From the NCBI RefSeq assembly GCF_032193765.1, contig NZ_JAVBIJ010000001.1:3768501-3832500 (forward strand): a stretch of DNA of 64,000 nt, in the 5' to 3' direction. Below are positions 48,639 to 58,313 of this stretch, piece by piece. A program made the position numbers and the translations under genes. How positions within the stretch are numbered: position 1 is the stretch's first letter; each line of letters starts with the position of its first letter. This stretch comes from Rhodoferax potami. GTDB taxonomy: Bacteria; Pseudomonadota; Gammaproteobacteria; Burkholderiales; Burkholderiaceae_C. The notes beneath the pieces are model-generated. The model made no database searches. It was not told the DNA's origin and saw only the letters and a list, made by a program, of their open reading frames with translations.

Positions 48639-49640
48639 ATGGCAAACGAAGACGGACTCCAAGACGCAGCGATCCTCATGATGTCTCTCGGCGAAGCCGA
48701 GGCATCGGAGGTGTTCAAACACCTGTCCCCCAAAGAGGTGCAGCGACTGGGGGAGGCGATTGCCAAAACCACTCAGCTCACCCGTGAAAAGGTGGATGAA
48801 GTCGTCGATAAATTTACCGGGGTGGCTGCCTCGCAGAGTTTGCTGGTGTCTAACTCGGGCGACTATGTGCGCTCGGTGCTGAAGCTGGCGCTGGGCGACG
48901 ACAAGGCGGCGCTGCTGATCGACCGTATTTTGCAGGGGGGCGACGTCTCCGGCATTGAAAGCCTGAAATGGATGGATCCGCTCTCTGTGGCGGAGTTGTT
49001 GCGCAATGAGCATCCGCAAATCGTGGCGGCCATTCTGGTGCACTTGGACTACGACCAGGCCGCTGACGTGCTCAAAAACCTGACTGAGCGGCAGCGCAAC
49101 GAGGTGATGTTGCGTGTGGCCACGATGGAGGGTATCCAGCCCACCGCCCTGAAGGACCTGAATGAAGTGTTGTTCAAGGTACTGGCAGGAGGGGACAAGG
49201 TTCGCAAGTCTTCATTGGGTGGTGTGAAGACAGCGGCTGAAATGATCAACTTGATGGGTACCGCGATCGAGGGTACCGTGATCGAGTCGATCCGCAGCCA
49301 TGACTCAGACTTGGCCCAGAAGATCATGGACAAGATGTTTGTGTTCGACGATGTCAACAAACTTGACGACAAAGCAATCCAAATGGTGCTCAAAGAAGTG
49401 TCTGCGGATGTGCTGGTCGTGGCGCTCAAGGGGGCACAGCCCGAGCTCAAAGACAAGATTCTGGCGAACATGTCTTCTCGCGCTGCGGCGACCCTCAAGG
49501 AAGACTTGGAGTCCCGCGGGCCGATGCGCCTCTCCGAAGTGGAAGCTCAGCAGAAAGAAATTCTCAAGATCGTGCGGCGCCTGGCAGACGAAGGCCAGAT
49601 CGTGATCGGTGGTGGAGGTGGCGACGACGCCATGGTCTGA
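48639..49640 (+). CDS. fliG: flagellar motor switch protein FliG
   Basis: 333 aa, the family's standard length. The N-terminal FliF-binding domain (AILMMSLGEAEASEVFKHLS), the central EHPQ motif (LLRNEHPQIVAAILVHLDYD) and the C-terminal torque helix region (FVFDDVNKLDDKAIQMVLKE, then LADEGQIVIGG) are all present. It is the rotor subunit contacting MotA. It lies 21 bases after fliF; its Shine-Dalgarno is weak. Confidence 0.98.
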   Translation: MANEDGLQDAAILMMSLGEAEASEVFKHLSPKEVQRLGEAIAKTTQLTREKVDEVVDKFTGVAASQSLLVSNSGDYVRSVLKLALGDDKAALLIDRILQGGDVSGIESLKWMDPLSVAELLRNEHPQIVAAILVHLDYDQAADVLKNLTERQRNEVMLRVATMEGIQPTALKDLNEVLFKVLAGGDKVRKSSLGGVKTAAEMINLMGTAIEGTVIESIRSHDSDLAQKIMDKMFVFDDVNKLDDKAIQMVLKEVSADVLVVALKGAQPELKDKILANMSSRAAATLKEDLESRGPMRLSEVEAQQKEILKIVRRLADEGQIVIGGGGGDDAMV

Positions 49641-50350
49641 TGAGTCGCAATCAAGCCCGTTTTATCCCCGGCGAAGAAATCGGTTCCGTTACGGACTGGG
49701 ACTTTGTCGATGTAGACACCTCGAAATCCAAATTCGCGGCCAAGCTGGCAGCGCAGGCTTTGCTGGAAGAGCAGGCCAAAGAGGCCAGCGTCCGCCAGAC
49801 CTCTTTTTCAGAGGGCCATGCCCAAGGCTATGCAGAAGGTTTTGCCCAGGGGCATGCGCAGGCCACGCTGGAAGGCCAGCGGCAACTCAATGAGTACATC
49901 GCCAACGAAAGCCGGTCGACTGCTGAGAGCTTCGCCCAGATATTTATTTCCGCGAACGCCCAGCTTGCAGAAGCCGAGCAGGTGATGGCAAAAGGCGTGT
50001 TGGAGTTGGCCTGTGAACTGGCGCGCCAGGTGTTGCGCCACGAAATGTCCACCAACCCGAATGCCCTGCAGCCCGTCGTGCGCGAGGCGTTGAGTGTTCT
50101 GGCGATTGATAGCAAAGCGGCCTTGGTGCGGCTGAATCCTCTGGACATGGAGGTGCTGTCGGAGGTATTGCGCCAGGAGTTTTCTAACCTGTCCCTGACC
50201 TTGCTGCCTGATAGCTCCATCAGCCGCGGAGGCTGCATAGTGGAGTCCGCAGGCACGGTGGTAGATGGCACCGTGGAACAACGCTGGCGCAAAACCGTAG
50301 CCACCTTGGGGTTGGATGCGCCATGGGAGCCTGAAGATGTCCCTACCTGA
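49640..50350 (+). CDS. fliH: flagellar export ATPase regulator FliH
   Basis: 236 aa. The middle [20 protein letters not shown] shows the GxxxG-type repeats typical of FliH, and the C-terminal part ([33 protein letters not shown]) resembles V-type ATPase E/delta subunits. It forms a dimer that docks FliI at the export gate. Its start overlaps the fliG stop by one base (TGATG). Confidence 0.95.
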   Translation: MSRNQARFIPGEEIGSVTDWDFVDVDTSKSKFAAKLAAQALLEEQAKEASVRQTSFSEGHAQGYAEGFAQGHAQATLEGQRQLNEYIANESRSTAESFAQIFISANAQLAEAEQVMAKGVLELACELARQVLRHEMSTNPNALQPVVREALSVLAIDSKAALVRLNPLDMEVLSEVLRQEFSNLSLTLLPDSSISRGGCIVESAGTVVDGTVEQRWRKTVATLGLDAPWEPEDVPT

Positions 50351-51767
50351 GAGCCAGCCATCCGCTTCCACTGAAAAGTGGACCACCTTCCTTGCCCAAG
50401 CGCGGGATGCGGTGCGCGAGGAGTCGTCGCTGGAAGTGCGCGGCACCCTGACGAAATTGACCGGCTTGGTGCTGGAAGCCAGTGGGATCCGCGTGCCCGT
50501 TGGGTCGCAATGTGTGGTGACGATGCGTGCGCGTGAACCGGTGTTGGCCGAAGTGGTCGGGTTCTCGGGGGACCGGGCGTATTTGATGCCGGCGGGTGAT
50601 GTGCATGGCCTCTCTAGCGGCGCCGGAGTGGCCGCAGCGCCTGCCTTTGTGCCGGTGCCCCGTTTGGGTGAAAAACCAGCCACCGTGGATGCGGCCTCCG
50701 CCGGTATGCTGCGCCTGCCATTGGGTGACGGACTGTTGGGCCGTGTGGTTGACTCACAAGGTTACCCCATGGATCGCATGGGCCCTTTGGCGGATGTTGC
50801 GGCGCGTGTTTTAGACCGCAAGCCTATCAATGCGATGGACCGTGCGCCAGTGCGCGAAGCGCTCGACACCGGGGTGCGCAGTATCAATGCGCTTTTGACT
50901 GTGGGGCGGGGCCAGCGACTAGGGCTGTTTGCAGGCTCCGGTGTGGGCAAGAGTGTGCTGTTGGGGATGATGGCCCGCTACACCCAAGCCGATGTGATTG
51001 TGGTGGGTTTGATCGGCGAGCGGGGCCGGGAAGTTAAAGAATTCATCGAAGACATTTTGGGCGTGGACGGGCGTGCCCGATCGGTCGTGGTTGCTGCACC
51101 GGCAGATGCGCCGCCCTTGCTGCGTATGCAGGGGGCAACCTACGCCACTGCGATTGCAGAGTATTTCCGTGACCAAGGCCGGCATGTGTTGCTGCTGATG
51201 GATTCGCTGACGCGTTACGCGATGGCACAGCGTGAAATTGCCTTGGCCATTGGGGAGCCACCCGCTACCAAGGGGTATCCGCCTTCATGCTTTGCCAAGC
51301 TGCCCCAACTGGTTGAGCGCAGCGGCAATGGATTGAATGGTGTAGGTTCTATCACTGCGTTTTACACCGTGCTGTCAGAGGGAGATGACCAGCAGGATCC
51401 GATTGCGGATGCTGCGCGAGCCATTCTCGACGGCCACATTGTGCTGTCACGTGCCCTGGCAGAGTCGGGCCACTATCCGGCTATTGATGTGGAGCAATCG
51501 GCTTCCCGGGTGATGCACAACGTGGTTGATCGAGGGCATTTTGAGCAGGCGCGGCGTTTCCGCAGCCTCTATTCCCGGTACCAGAAGGGCCGTGACTTGG
51601 TGCAAATCGGTGCCTATGCGCCGGGCTCTGACCCGATGTTAGACGAAGCCATTGCATTGCAACCCGGCATGCATCAGTTTTTGCAGCAGGATATGTTTGA
51701 GGCTGCACCCATGGAGCAAACGCTGGCAGAGCTGGCGATGAGCACCTCTGTAGAGGCCTTGCCATGA
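50337..51767 (+). CDS. fliI: flagellum-specific export ATPase FliI
   Basis: 476 aa. Walker A GSGVGKS at residues 200-206 ([20 protein letters not shown]), Walker B in [20 protein letters not shown], and [20 protein letters not shown]. It is the F1-beta-like hexameric ATPase that energises flagellar type III export. The start at 50337 (MSLPESQPS) overlaps the fliH end by 14 bases and has GGGAGCC eight bases upstream; an ATG at 50316 is possible but lacks a good site. Confidence 0.97.
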   Translation: MSLPESQPSASTEKWTTFLAQARDAVREESSLEVRGTLTKLTGLVLEASGIRVPVGSQCVVTMRAREPVLAEVVGFSGDRAYLMPAGDVHGLSSGAGVAAAPAFVPVPRLGEKPATVDAASAGMLRLPLGDGLLGRVVDSQGYPMDRMGPLADVAARVLDRKPINAMDRAPVREALDTGVRSINALLTVGRGQRLGLFAGSGVGKSVLLGMMARYTQADVIVVGLIGERGREVKEFIEDILGVDGRARSVVVAAPADAPPLLRMQGATYATAIAEYFRDQGRHVLLLMDSLTRYAMAQREIALAIGEPPATKGYPPSCFAKLPQLVERSGNGLNGVGSITAFYTVLSEGDDQQDPIADAARAILDGHIVLSRALAESGHYPAIDVEQSASRVMHNVVDRGHFEQARRFRSLYSRYQKGRDLVQIGAYAPGSDPMLDEAIALQPGMHQFLQQDMFEAAPMEQTLAELAMSTSVEALP

Positions 51768-52231
51768 GTGACTCAACTGGCTTGCTACTGGCGATTTCCT
51801 TGGCGGAGCGTAAGCGTGACGCAGTGGTGCAGCAGTTAGCCCAGAGTCAGCAAAATGTGCGCTCAGCGTTAGATCAACTGGAGCAACTGCGGTCGTATGC
51901 CGGCGATACCGACGGGCGTTGGGTCCGCAATGGCACGGTGGGTTTGTCCGTGGAATTGTTGAAGCATCACTACCAATTCAGTGGGCGTCTCCAACAGGCC
52001 ATGGTGATGCAAGAGGGCGTGATCGCCAACCTCCGCCGTCAGGCAGAGCTCGTGCAAAAGCAATTGCAGGCCGCGGAATCCCGATTGTCTGGGCTGAAAA
52101 CGGTGTTGTCCAAGCGGCGTGCTGAGGCGGAACGCTTGGCCCGGCGCCGTGAGCAGGCCGATATGGATGAAATGGCAGCGCAGCTTTTTGCGCGAACCCG
52201 CGCTCTTAACCTTCAGGGTGAAACGCTATGA
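51764..52231 (+). CDS. fliJ: flagellar export protein FliJ
   Basis: 155 aa, almost wholly coiled coil ([20 protein letters not shown], then [53 protein letters not shown]). It sits at the centre of the FliI ring like the gamma subunit of F1. It is coupled to fliI through an ATGA overlap. Confidence 0.93.
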   Translation: MSDSTGLLLAISLAERKRDAVVQQLAQSQQNVRSALDQLEQLRSYAGDTDGRWVRNGTVGLSVELLKHHYQFSGRLQQAMVMQEGVIANLRRQAELVQKQLQAAESRLSGLKTVLSKRRAEAERLARRREQADMDEMAAQLFARTRALNLQGETL

Positions 52232-53412
52232 CGATTGAACTTGCCCCCAAAGCACAGCCTGCCCCTGCGAAGGAATCTGCGCCCCAAGTGAATAAAAAGG
52301 CGTCGGCTGAGAGCTCCGGCAGCACTCCTGCGGGGCCCAGTTTCTTTGCGATTCTGGAAGGTATGGACGAAGCGCCTGCTGGCAATCTCATTTCCGGGGG
52401 CACGCTGGATGGCGGGTTGCCACTGGTGGGCGATGCTGTGCCGCTTCAAAGTGATGCGACGGGTGTTGCCGTGGATGATGAAGCGGAAGGGCTACTTGGT
52501 GATGCAGCGTTCTTGGCATTGCTGGGCGTAACTCCGCCTGCGGTGGCCATCGCTACCCCAACGGAGGGTGTGGTGTCCAAGCCGGCCAAGCTGCAGAGCT
52601 CGGAGGGGGGTGCATCGCTGGTCGGTGTGCTGGATGCGGGAGCTAAGAAGGCGCTTGTCGCTCCGACAAAGTCGGGCCGTGATGCGCTGCTTGCAGCGGC
52701 GGACGCGGCCAGTGAATCAGCGCTGGGTAATGCTGGAGATCGCACTACGGCGGCCAGTCCGGGCTTGCTGATGCCGCCCAAAGATGTGATGCCGGAGCGC
52801 ATTCAGCGCATGTCACAGGACGCAATCGTTTCAATGTTCAAAGGTGTTGAGGCGATCCCTGTAGCCGGCGCTGCTTTGCGGGACCGTGTGCAGGAGCCCG
52901 GTACGTCGACGCGGGGTGCCGGTTCTGATGCCCTCGCGCCGCTGAGTGGTTTGCAGCAGAGCGCCGGCGGCGCCATGGGCGTGGATGGCGTGTTTGCCGG
53001 CTCCGCTACCGAGGCCATGGGCGAGCAGTTCGCTGAAGACGTGAAGTATTGGGTCGGGCAGGACATGCAAAAGGCGGAACTCACGCTGGACGGGTTCGGG
53101 CAATCGGCTGTTGAGGTGAGTATTTCTTTGCAAGGTAATGAAGCGCATGTGGCCTTCCGTACGGATGAGGCGCAAACACGTGATGCGCTGTCTAGCGCCA
53201 GCACGCAGTTGCAAGATGCCTTGAACCGTCAGGGAATGAGCTTGGCAGGGGTGTCGGTGGGTACATCCAATGCGGGGGACTCACGCGATAAGGCGGGTCA
53301 AGGCCAGAGTTCTCCATGGCGTCGCGCTCGCGTAGAGGGCGCAGAAGATGTTGCGGTATCCAGCGGCATAAAGCCCCTCAATTCAGGGCGGAACATTGAT
53401 TTGTTTGTTTGA
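52228..53412 (+). CDS. fliK: hook-length control protein FliK
   Basis: 394 aa. A low-complexity Ala/Gly/Pro/Ser-rich N-terminal region (about 270 residues, the ruler) precedes a folded C-terminal domain: VKYWVGQDMQKAELTLDGFG, then AVEVSISLQGNEAHVAFRTD, then ALSSASTQLQDALNRQGMSL, the Flg_hook signature that acts on FlhB. The tail ends INSGRNIDLFV-like (PLNSGRNIDLFV). It overlaps fliJ by four bases (ATGA) and closes the fliFGHIJK unit. Confidence 0.93.
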   Translation: MTIELAPKAQPAPAKESAPQVNKKASAESSGSTPAGPSFFAILEGMDEAPAGNLISGGTLDGGLPLVGDAVPLQSDATGVAVDDEAEGLLGDAAFLALLGVTPPAVAIATPTEGVVSKPAKLQSSEGGASLVGVLDAGAKKALVAPTKSGRDALLAAADAASESALGNAGDRTTAASPGLLMPPKDVMPERIQRMSQDAIVSMFKGVEAIPVAGAALRDRVQEPGTSTRGAGSDALAPLSGLQQSAGGAMGVDGVFAGSATEAMGEQFAEDVKYWVGQDMQKAELTLDGFGQSAVEVSISLQGNEAHVAFRTDEAQTRDALSSASTQLQDALNRQGMSLAGVSVGTSNAGDSRDKAGQGQSSPWRRARVEGAEDVAVSSGIKPLNSGRNIDLFV

Positions 53413-53415
53413 GTG

Positions 53416-53445
53416 ATTTGGTGACAATGCAGAGAAACACCAAAT
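53416..53445. other. inverted repeat between fliK and fliL
   Basis: ATTTGGTG (53416-53423) and CACCAAAT (53438-53445) are perfect reverse complements separated by 14 bases, just after the fliK stop in the 108-base gap before fliL. It could end the fliF-K transcript weakly, or be a regulator site for the fliLMNOPQR unit. No U-tract follows. Confidence 0.4.
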
Positions 53446-53520
53446 AACCCCCTTATTCATCTTTTGACTAAAGGTCAGCGTTGAATAATCCAACCAACAA
53501 TAAGCCATAGAGGTACCTAC

Positions 53521-54102
53521 GTGTCAGCAAAACCAGAAGCAGCCGATGCAGCTCCCCCTCCCGCTAAAAGCAAAAAGATGCTGATCATCATTGTTGCTGC
53601 GGTCTTGGTCCTGGTACTTGGAGGTGGCGGCGCTTTTTTCTTTATCAGCAAGAAAAATGCAGCTGCGGAAGAGGGCGGAGAAGAGGCCGCACCTCCACCG
53701 CCAAAAGCAGCAGCGGTTCAAGTGGATCCGAAGGCGGCACCTGTCTATTTGCCCATGGATCCGATGGTGGTGAATTTGTCCGATCCCGGTGGCGAGCGTG
53801 TTGCCCAAATTGGAATTACTCTCGAGGTAATTGACGCTAAGGCGTCTGACACCGTGAAAGCATATTTGCCGACTATTCGTAGTAGCGTGTTGATGCTTAT
53901 ATCGCAGCGAACTGCTGATGAGCTGCTGAAGGCCGAAGGCAAAGAGAAGCTGGTTGAGGATATTTTGAAGGCTACCTCGGTTCCTTTCGGGGGCAGCATG
54001 GATGACGAGGAGGAGTCGACGGCCAAGAAAAAGAAAAAGAGAGTCGCGCAGGTGCAGTACCCAGTGACGGGTGTTTTGTTTTCCAGCTTTATCGTGCAGT
54101 AA
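53521..54102 (+). CDS. fliL: flagellar basal-body protein FliL
   Basis: 193 aa single-pass membrane protein. A Lys-rich cytosolic start precedes a helix MLIIIVAAVLVLVLGGGGAF, a Glu/Pro/Ala linker, and the periplasmic domain VYLPMDPMVVNLSDPGGERV, then AQIGITLEVIDAKASDTVKA. The C-terminus VTGVLFSSFIVQ is the family end. A Lys-rich insert (AKKKKKRVAQ) near 175 is somewhat unusual. It supports stator function. GTG start after AGAGGTACCTAC. Confidence 0.93.
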   Translation: MSAKPEAADAAPPPAKSKKMLIIIVAAVLVLVLGGGGAFFFISKKNAAAEEGGEEAAPPPPKAAAVQVDPKAAPVYLPMDPMVVNLSDPGGERVAQIGITLEVIDAKASDTVKAYLPTIRSSVLMLISQRTADELLKAEGKEKLVEDILKATSVPFGGSMDDEEESTAKKKKKRVAQVQYPVTGVLFSSFIVQ

Positions 54103-54120
54103 ACGGAGTTCCAGCCGGCT

Positions 54121-55125
54121 ATGAGCGAATCGTTTCTTTCCCAAGAAGAGGTCGATGCCTTACTTGAGGGGGTCACTGGTGAGAGCCAGAAAACCGTCGA
54201 GGAAGCCGCCGAGCATGGTGAGGTGCGCTCGTACAACATCTCCAGCCAAGAGCGCATTGTTCGCGGGCGTATGCCCACGATGGAGATCGTGAATGAGCGG
54301 TTTGCCCGCAATTTGCGGGTGGGGCTTTTTAACTTTATCCGGCGTAGCCCTGAAATCTCGGTGGGGCCGGTGGCTGTGCAGCGCTATAGCGCTTTCCTCC
54401 GTGAGTTGGCGGTCCCGACAAACTTCAATATCGTTGCCATCCGGCCCTTGCGTGGTAGCGGGCTGATTGTTTGTGAGCCGGCTCTGGTGTTTGGTGTGAT
54501 CAACACGCTGTACGGCGGGATCGGGAAATTTCAGACGCGGATTGAAGGGCGCGATTTTTCTGCCACCGAGCAGCGCGTCATCAACCGCTTGGTAGACGTC
54601 ATTACGACCGAATACAAGAAGGCATGGAAAGGCATTTATCCCTTGGAGCTGGATTACCAGCGTTCAGAAATGCAGCCGCAGTTCGCGAATATTGCGACGC
54701 CGAGTGAGATCGTGATTGCTACCTCATTCCAACTGGAAATTGGAGATATCACCGGCGCGATTCATTTTTGCTTTCCCTATTCCACCCTGGAGCCGATCCG
54801 GGATGTGTTGTATTCGTCGACCCAAGGGGACTCGATCGAGGTTGACCGGCGTTGGGTGAACGTGCTGACGCGCGAGATCCAGGCCGCGGAGGTCACGCTG
54901 GTGGCAGAGCTTGCACGCGCGGATGCAACGGTGGAGCAACTTCTGGGAATGAAAAAAGGGGATTTCATCGAGTTGGATCGGGCTTCTCGTATTCAGGCTA
55001 CTGTCGATGGGGTACCGATCTTCGAGTGCCAGTACGGTACGCACAATTCAAAATACGCGTTGCGCATAGAAAAGGCGCTTCGCGGCAATGACCAAAATTG
55101 GTTGGGAGAACGAAATGGCATCTGA
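54121..55125 (+). CDS. fliM: flagellar motor switch protein FliM
   Basis: 334 aa. The N-terminal CheY-binding peptide (FLSQEEVDALLEGV) is followed by the GGxG-containing middle domain (FGVINTLYGGIGKFQTRIEG) and a C-terminal SpoA domain (DFIELDRASRIQATVDGVPI, then FECQYGTHNSKYALRIEKAL). It forms the C ring with FliN and FliG and receives CheY-P. It lies 18 bases after fliL. Confidence 0.98.
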   Translation: MSESFLSQEEVDALLEGVTGESQKTVEEAAEHGEVRSYNISSQERIVRGRMPTMEIVNERFARNLRVGLFNFIRRSPEISVGPVAVQRYSAFLRELAVPTNFNIVAIRPLRGSGLIVCEPALVFGVINTLYGGIGKFQTRIEGRDFSATEQRVINRLVDVITTEYKKAWKGIYPLELDYQRSEMQPQFANIATPSEIVIATSFQLEIGDITGAIHFCFPYSTLEPIRDVLYSSTQGDSIEVDRRWVNVLTREIQAAEVTLVAELARADATVEQLLGMKKGDFIELDRASRIQATVDGVPIFECQYGTHNSKYALRIEKALRGNDQNWLGERNGI

Positions 55126-55555
55126 AGACAAACCCGAAGAGAGTCAACCTGCTGCCGACGATGGCATGGCGGACTGGGCGGAAGCGCTACTGGAGCAGAA
55201 GTCCACAGATGCCAGCGCTGGAGCACCCTCTGGCGGGCCTCTTTTCGGCGAGACCCCTAAGCCGTTCTCTGCCTCTACGGACGGGCAGGTGAATGACATC
55301 AATATGGTGTTGGATATTCCGGTTCAGCTCTCGGTTGAGCTGGGGCGCACCAAGGTGCCCATCAAGCATATCCTGCAGCTTGGGCAAGGGTCGGTGGTCG
55401 AGCTGGATGCGCTTGCGGGCGAGCCCATGGATGTGTTGGTCAATGGCTACCTGATTGCGCAGGGCGAAGTGGTCGTGGTGAACGATAAGTTCGGTATACG
55501 ATTGACGGATGTTGTCACTCCATCTGAGCGGCTTAAACGTGTCAGTCGAAATTAA
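55115..55555 (+). CDS. fliN: flagellar motor switch protein FliN
   Basis: 146 aa. The C-terminal SpoA domain reads DINMVLDIPVQLSVELGRTK, then VPIKHILQLGQGSVVELDAL, then VNGYLIAQGEVVVVNDKFGI, the classic FliN sequence. The acidic N-terminal tail is longer than in E. coli. The ATG at 55115 has GGGAGAACGAA upstream and overlaps fliM by 11 bases; an ATG at 55088 lies deeper in fliM and has no site. Confidence 0.97.
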   Translation: MASEDKPEESQPAADDGMADWAEALLEQKSTDASAGAPSGGPLFGETPKPFSASTDGQVNDINMVLDIPVQLSVELGRTKVPIKHILQLGQGSVVELDALAGEPMDVLVNGYLIAQGEVVVVNDKFGIRLTDVVTPSERLKRVSRN

Positions 55556-55569
55556 ACCGGCGAGTGCCG

Positions 55570-55857
55570 ATGTCATTGCAATTTTTACCCGTCATATTGT
55601 TTTTGCTGGGTTTGGCTTGCCTGCCCTTTTTGATCCGCTGGCTCAAATCCCGAATTCCGCAGCCTTTGCATCTTGTGAGTGCCCAGAATAAGGTGATTTC
55701 TGCAGTTGCCGTGGGTCCGCATCAGCGTGTCGTCACCGTCGAGGTCGGCCCCTCGCATGATCGTGTTTGGCTGACCCTCGGAGTGAGCACAAATGGCGTC
55801 CAGTGTTTGCATACAAGTGCCGCTCCAACTGCAGAATCGGCCGGTGAGGTGATATGA
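55570..55857 (+). CDS. fliO: flagellar biosynthesis protein FliO
   Basis: 95 aa, short even for FliO. One N-terminal membrane segment ([20 protein letters not shown]) is followed by a small cytosolic domain ([20 protein letters not shown], then [17 protein letters not shown]) that keeps the FliO beta pattern. It aids assembly of the FliP ring. It lies between fliN and fliP as expected and overlaps fliP by four bases. Start ATG at 55570 is preferred over a GTG at 55564. Confidence 0.88.
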   Translation: MSLQFLPVILFLLGLACLPFLIRWLKSRIPQPLHLVSAQNKVISAVAVGPHQRVVTVEVGPSHDRVWLTLGVSTNGVQCLHTSAAPTAESAGEVI

Positions 55858-56618
55858 GAGTCTCTGGAGTTCCCCGTCGTCTTCTGCTTGTTATTGCGGC
55901 GCTGGCCGCTTTTTTTTCTCATGGCGCGGCGTTTGCGCAAGCGGCAGGGCAGTTGCCTCTTCTCGTCGGTACAGGTGCAGGCGGGACCAATTTTTCGGTT
56001 CCTATCCAGACCTTGCTGTTTTTCACGGCACTGTCTTTCATTCCCGCGATCGTTTTGATGATGACGGGTTTTACCCGCATCGTTATTGTTCTGTCCCTGC
56101 TGCGCCAAGCCTTGGGTACCCAGTCTGCGCCACCGAATCAAGTCATTGTGGGCCTCTCTTTGTTCTTGACGTTTTTTGTCATGGGACCGACTTTTGACCG
56201 GATCTACGCCGAAGCCTATCAGCCGTACTCTCAAGGTACGTTGTCGTTTGAGCAAGCTCTGCAAAAGGGAGAGGTTCCGATTCGGAGCTTCATGGTCAAG
56301 CAAACGCGGCAGTCTGATTTCTCATTGTTTGCGAAACTTGCCAAGTTGCCGGCCGATGTCACCGCAGAAACGGCGCCCATCCGAGTGTTGGTGCCTGCCT
56401 TCGTGATCAGTGAGTTGAAGTCCGCCTTTCAGATCGGCTTCATGATTTTTATTCCTTTTTTGGTCATCGATATTGTGGTGGCCAGTATCTTGATGTCACT
56501 CGGGATGATGATGTTGTCACCTGTTTTGGTCGCCTTGCCATTCAAATTGATGCTCTTCGTCTTGGCTGATGGCTGGAACTTGCTCATCGGCTCTTTGGCA
56601 GCCAGCTTCGTGACCTGA
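55854..56618 (+). CDS. fliP: flagellar export gate protein FliP
   Basis: 254 aa with a cleavable signal peptide ([19 protein letters not shown], then QAAG), typical of FliP. Signature segments: [20 protein letters not shown], then [20 protein letters not shown], and [20 protein letters not shown], then [20 protein letters not shown]. It forms the export gate core with FliQ and FliR. Its ATG overlaps fliO as ATGA. Confidence 0.98.
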   Translation: MRVSGVPRRLLLVIAALAAFFSHGAAFAQAAGQLPLLVGTGAGGTNFSVPIQTLLFFTALSFIPAIVLMMTGFTRIVIVLSLLRQALGTQSAPPNQVIVGLSLFLTFFVMGPTFDRIYAEAYQPYSQGTLSFEQALQKGEVPIRSFMVKQTRQSDFSLFAKLAKLPADVTAETAPIRVLVPAFVISELKSAFQIGFMIFIPFLVIDIVVASILMSLGMMMLSPVLVALPFKLMLFVLADGWNLLIGSLAASFVT

Positions 56619-56629
56619 GGATTTTTCTA

Positions 56630-56899
56630 ATGAATGCCCAAACCGTGTTGACCTTGGGTCAAGAAGCGCTGCTTATGTTGTTGATGGTGTCAGCGCCAGT
56701 GCTGGGAACGGCGCTCCTGGTGGGTTTGCTGGTCAGTTTGTTTCAAGCCGTGACGCAGATTCATGAAGCGACTCTGGCATTCGTTCCAAAGCTTTTGGCG
56801 GTTATCGCTGTATTCGCGGTCGCTGGGCCATGGATGTTGACCATGCTGGTGGAGTACATACGACGGATGTTGGAAGCGATACCAACGTCTGTGGTCTAG
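56630..56899 (+). CDS. fliQ: flagellar export gate protein FliQ
   Basis: 89 aa with two membrane helices (ALLMLLMVSAPVLGTALLVG, then LLVSLFQAVTQIHEATLAFV; LAVIAVFAVAGPWMLTMLVE). The length and the QAVTQIHEATLAFVPK motif are diagnostic. It starts 11 bases after fliP with GAGG nine bases upstream. Confidence 0.98.
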   Translation: MNAQTVLTLGQEALLMLLMVSAPVLGTALLVGLLVSLFQAVTQIHEATLAFVPKLLAVIAVFAVAGPWMLTMLVEYIRRMLEAIPTSVV

Positions 56900-56912
56900 C
56901 CTTGGGCGAGCG

Positions 56913-57680
56913 GTGATTTCTTTTGACGAGGCACAGATCGCCCAATGGCTCTCGCCAATCTTCTGGCCCTTTTTGCGAATTTTGGCGGTTTTTACTTCCG
57001 CTCCGGTACTTTCGTCTCGCGCCTTTCCTATGCGGGCAAAGGTTGCGCTGTCCTTTTTAGTGGCATTGGCGGCGCAAGCGACCCTGCCTGAGGCTCCCGT
57101 TATCTCCGTCTCAGACCCCCGAGCGTTGGCAGTGGTGATGCAGCAGGTGGTGATCGGTTTATCAATCGGTTTTGCTGTTCGGTTGGTTTTTGCGTCTGTC
57201 GAGCTCGCTGGTGAAGTAGTTGGATTTCAAATGGGGCTCAATTTCGCGGCTTTTTTTGACCCGTCCATGAATACCCAATCGAGTGCAGTCGCTCGGTTTT
57301 TCGGTCAGATGGCGTCGTTGCTTTTTGTCGTCATGAACGGACATTTGATGGTGCTGATGGCCGTTACCCAAAGCTTTGTGGCTTTTCCGGTTTCGCCGAA
57401 TTTCTTGCAAGAGTTGGCCTCTATGCAGCTGCAAAAACTAGGCGCCGAAGTGTTTGCGAGTGCGCTCTGGATTGCCTTGCCAATGGTCGGAATCTTGTTG
57501 TTTACCAATATGGCGCTAGGGATCATTTCTCGCGTGTCGCCACAAATGAATATTTTTGCAATGGGTTTTCCGATCACGCTAGTCGTCGGCATTCTGGCGA
57601 TCGCCATTACGTTGCCGATGCTCGATCAGCCCTTTATGGCGCTGATGATTCGGGTTGTGAGTCTGTTCGGAGTAGGTTGA
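56913..57680 (+). CDS. fliR: flagellar export gate protein FliR
   Basis: 255 aa, about six hydrophobic segments. FWPFLRILAVFTSAPVLSSR, VIGLSIGFAVRLVFASVELA, then GEVVGFQMGLNFAAFFDPSM, and PQMNIFAMGFPITLVVGILA are FliR motifs. It completes the FliPQR gate. GTG start after GGGCGAGCG. It converges on the response regulator gene with only three bases between the two stop codons and no obvious terminator. Confidence 0.97.
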   Translation: MISFDEAQIAQWLSPIFWPFLRILAVFTSAPVLSSRAFPMRAKVALSFLVALAAQATLPEAPVISVSDPRALAVVMQQVVIGLSIGFAVRLVFASVELAGEVVGFQMGLNFAAFFDPSMNTQSSAVARFFGQMASLLFVVMNGHLMVLMAVTQSFVAFPVSPNFLQELASMQLQKLGAEVFASALWIALPMVGILLFTNMALGIISRVSPQMNIFAMGFPITLVVGILAIAITLPMLDQPFMALMIRVVSLFGVG

Positions 57681-57683
57681 CGC

Positions 57684-58313
57684 TTACACCAGAGCGTTGC
57701 GGATGGCGTAGACAGTGAGTTCCGCGTTGTTCGATAAAGCGAGTTTTTCCAAGAGGCGTGCCCTGTAGACGCTGACGGTCTTGGGACTCAGCATCAGGTC
57801 CTCTGCGATATCAGAGAGCTTTTTCCCGGACGCAATTTTGATCAGGGTTTGCATTTCCCGTTCGGATAGCTTCGCATGCAAGGTTTCATGCTCTGGTGTG
57901 TTCAAGCTTTCTACCAACAGCTCCGATACGGCAGCCGTTAAATATCGTTTCCCCGCATGAATTTGTTGGATCGCCTTCACCAGATCTGCTGGTTCCCCCG
58001 ATTTATTGAAGTACCCGGACGCGCCTGCTTTGAGGCATCGGAGCGCGTATTGATCCTCGGGGTACATCGAAACGACTAGTGTCTTGATGTGCGGTTGAGA
58101 TTCTTTCAGGGTAGGAATAATTTCCAACCCGCCTCTTCCCGGAAGGTTCAGGTCGAGGACAAGGATTTCACATCGAACCGAGCGAAGCACATTTTTCAGC
58201 TCTTCCTGACTGCCGGCCTCGCCGGTGACGATGATTTGCCCAGAATCGCTGAGCGTGTCTTTGATGCCCCGGCGGATCATTGCATGGTCATCGCAAAGTA
58301 CAACGTGAATCAT
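57684..58313 (-). CDS. NarL/LuxR-type response regulator
   Basis: 209 aa. Receiver domain (MIHVVLCDDHAMIRRGIKDT, phospho-acceptor Asp54 in ILVLDLNLPGRGGLEI, Lys in GYFNKSGEP), then a LuxR helix-turn-helix (LSEREMQTLIKIASGKKLSD, then LSPKTVSVYRARLLEKLAL). It is a DNA-binding partner of the histidine kinase encoded upstream, with which it overlaps by ATGA. The start at 58313 follows GGGAGA. It sits between fliR and the che genes, so motility genes are possible targets (inference). Confidence 0.93.
   Translation of the reverse strand: MIHVVLCDDHAMIRRGIKDTLSDSGQIIVTGEAGSQEELKNVLRSVRCEILVLDLNLPGRGGLEIIPTLKESQPHIKTLVVSMYPEDQYALRCLKAGASGYFNKSGEPADLVKAIQQIHAGKRYLTAAVSELLVESLNTPEHETLHAKLSEREMQTLIKIASGKKLSDIAEDLMLSPKTVSVYRARLLEKLALSNNAELTVYAIRNALV

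Noticed and set aside
47793..49043. 416-codon open frame on the minus strand
   Set aside because: Spans the fliF/fliG junction in antisense; both sense genes are certain.
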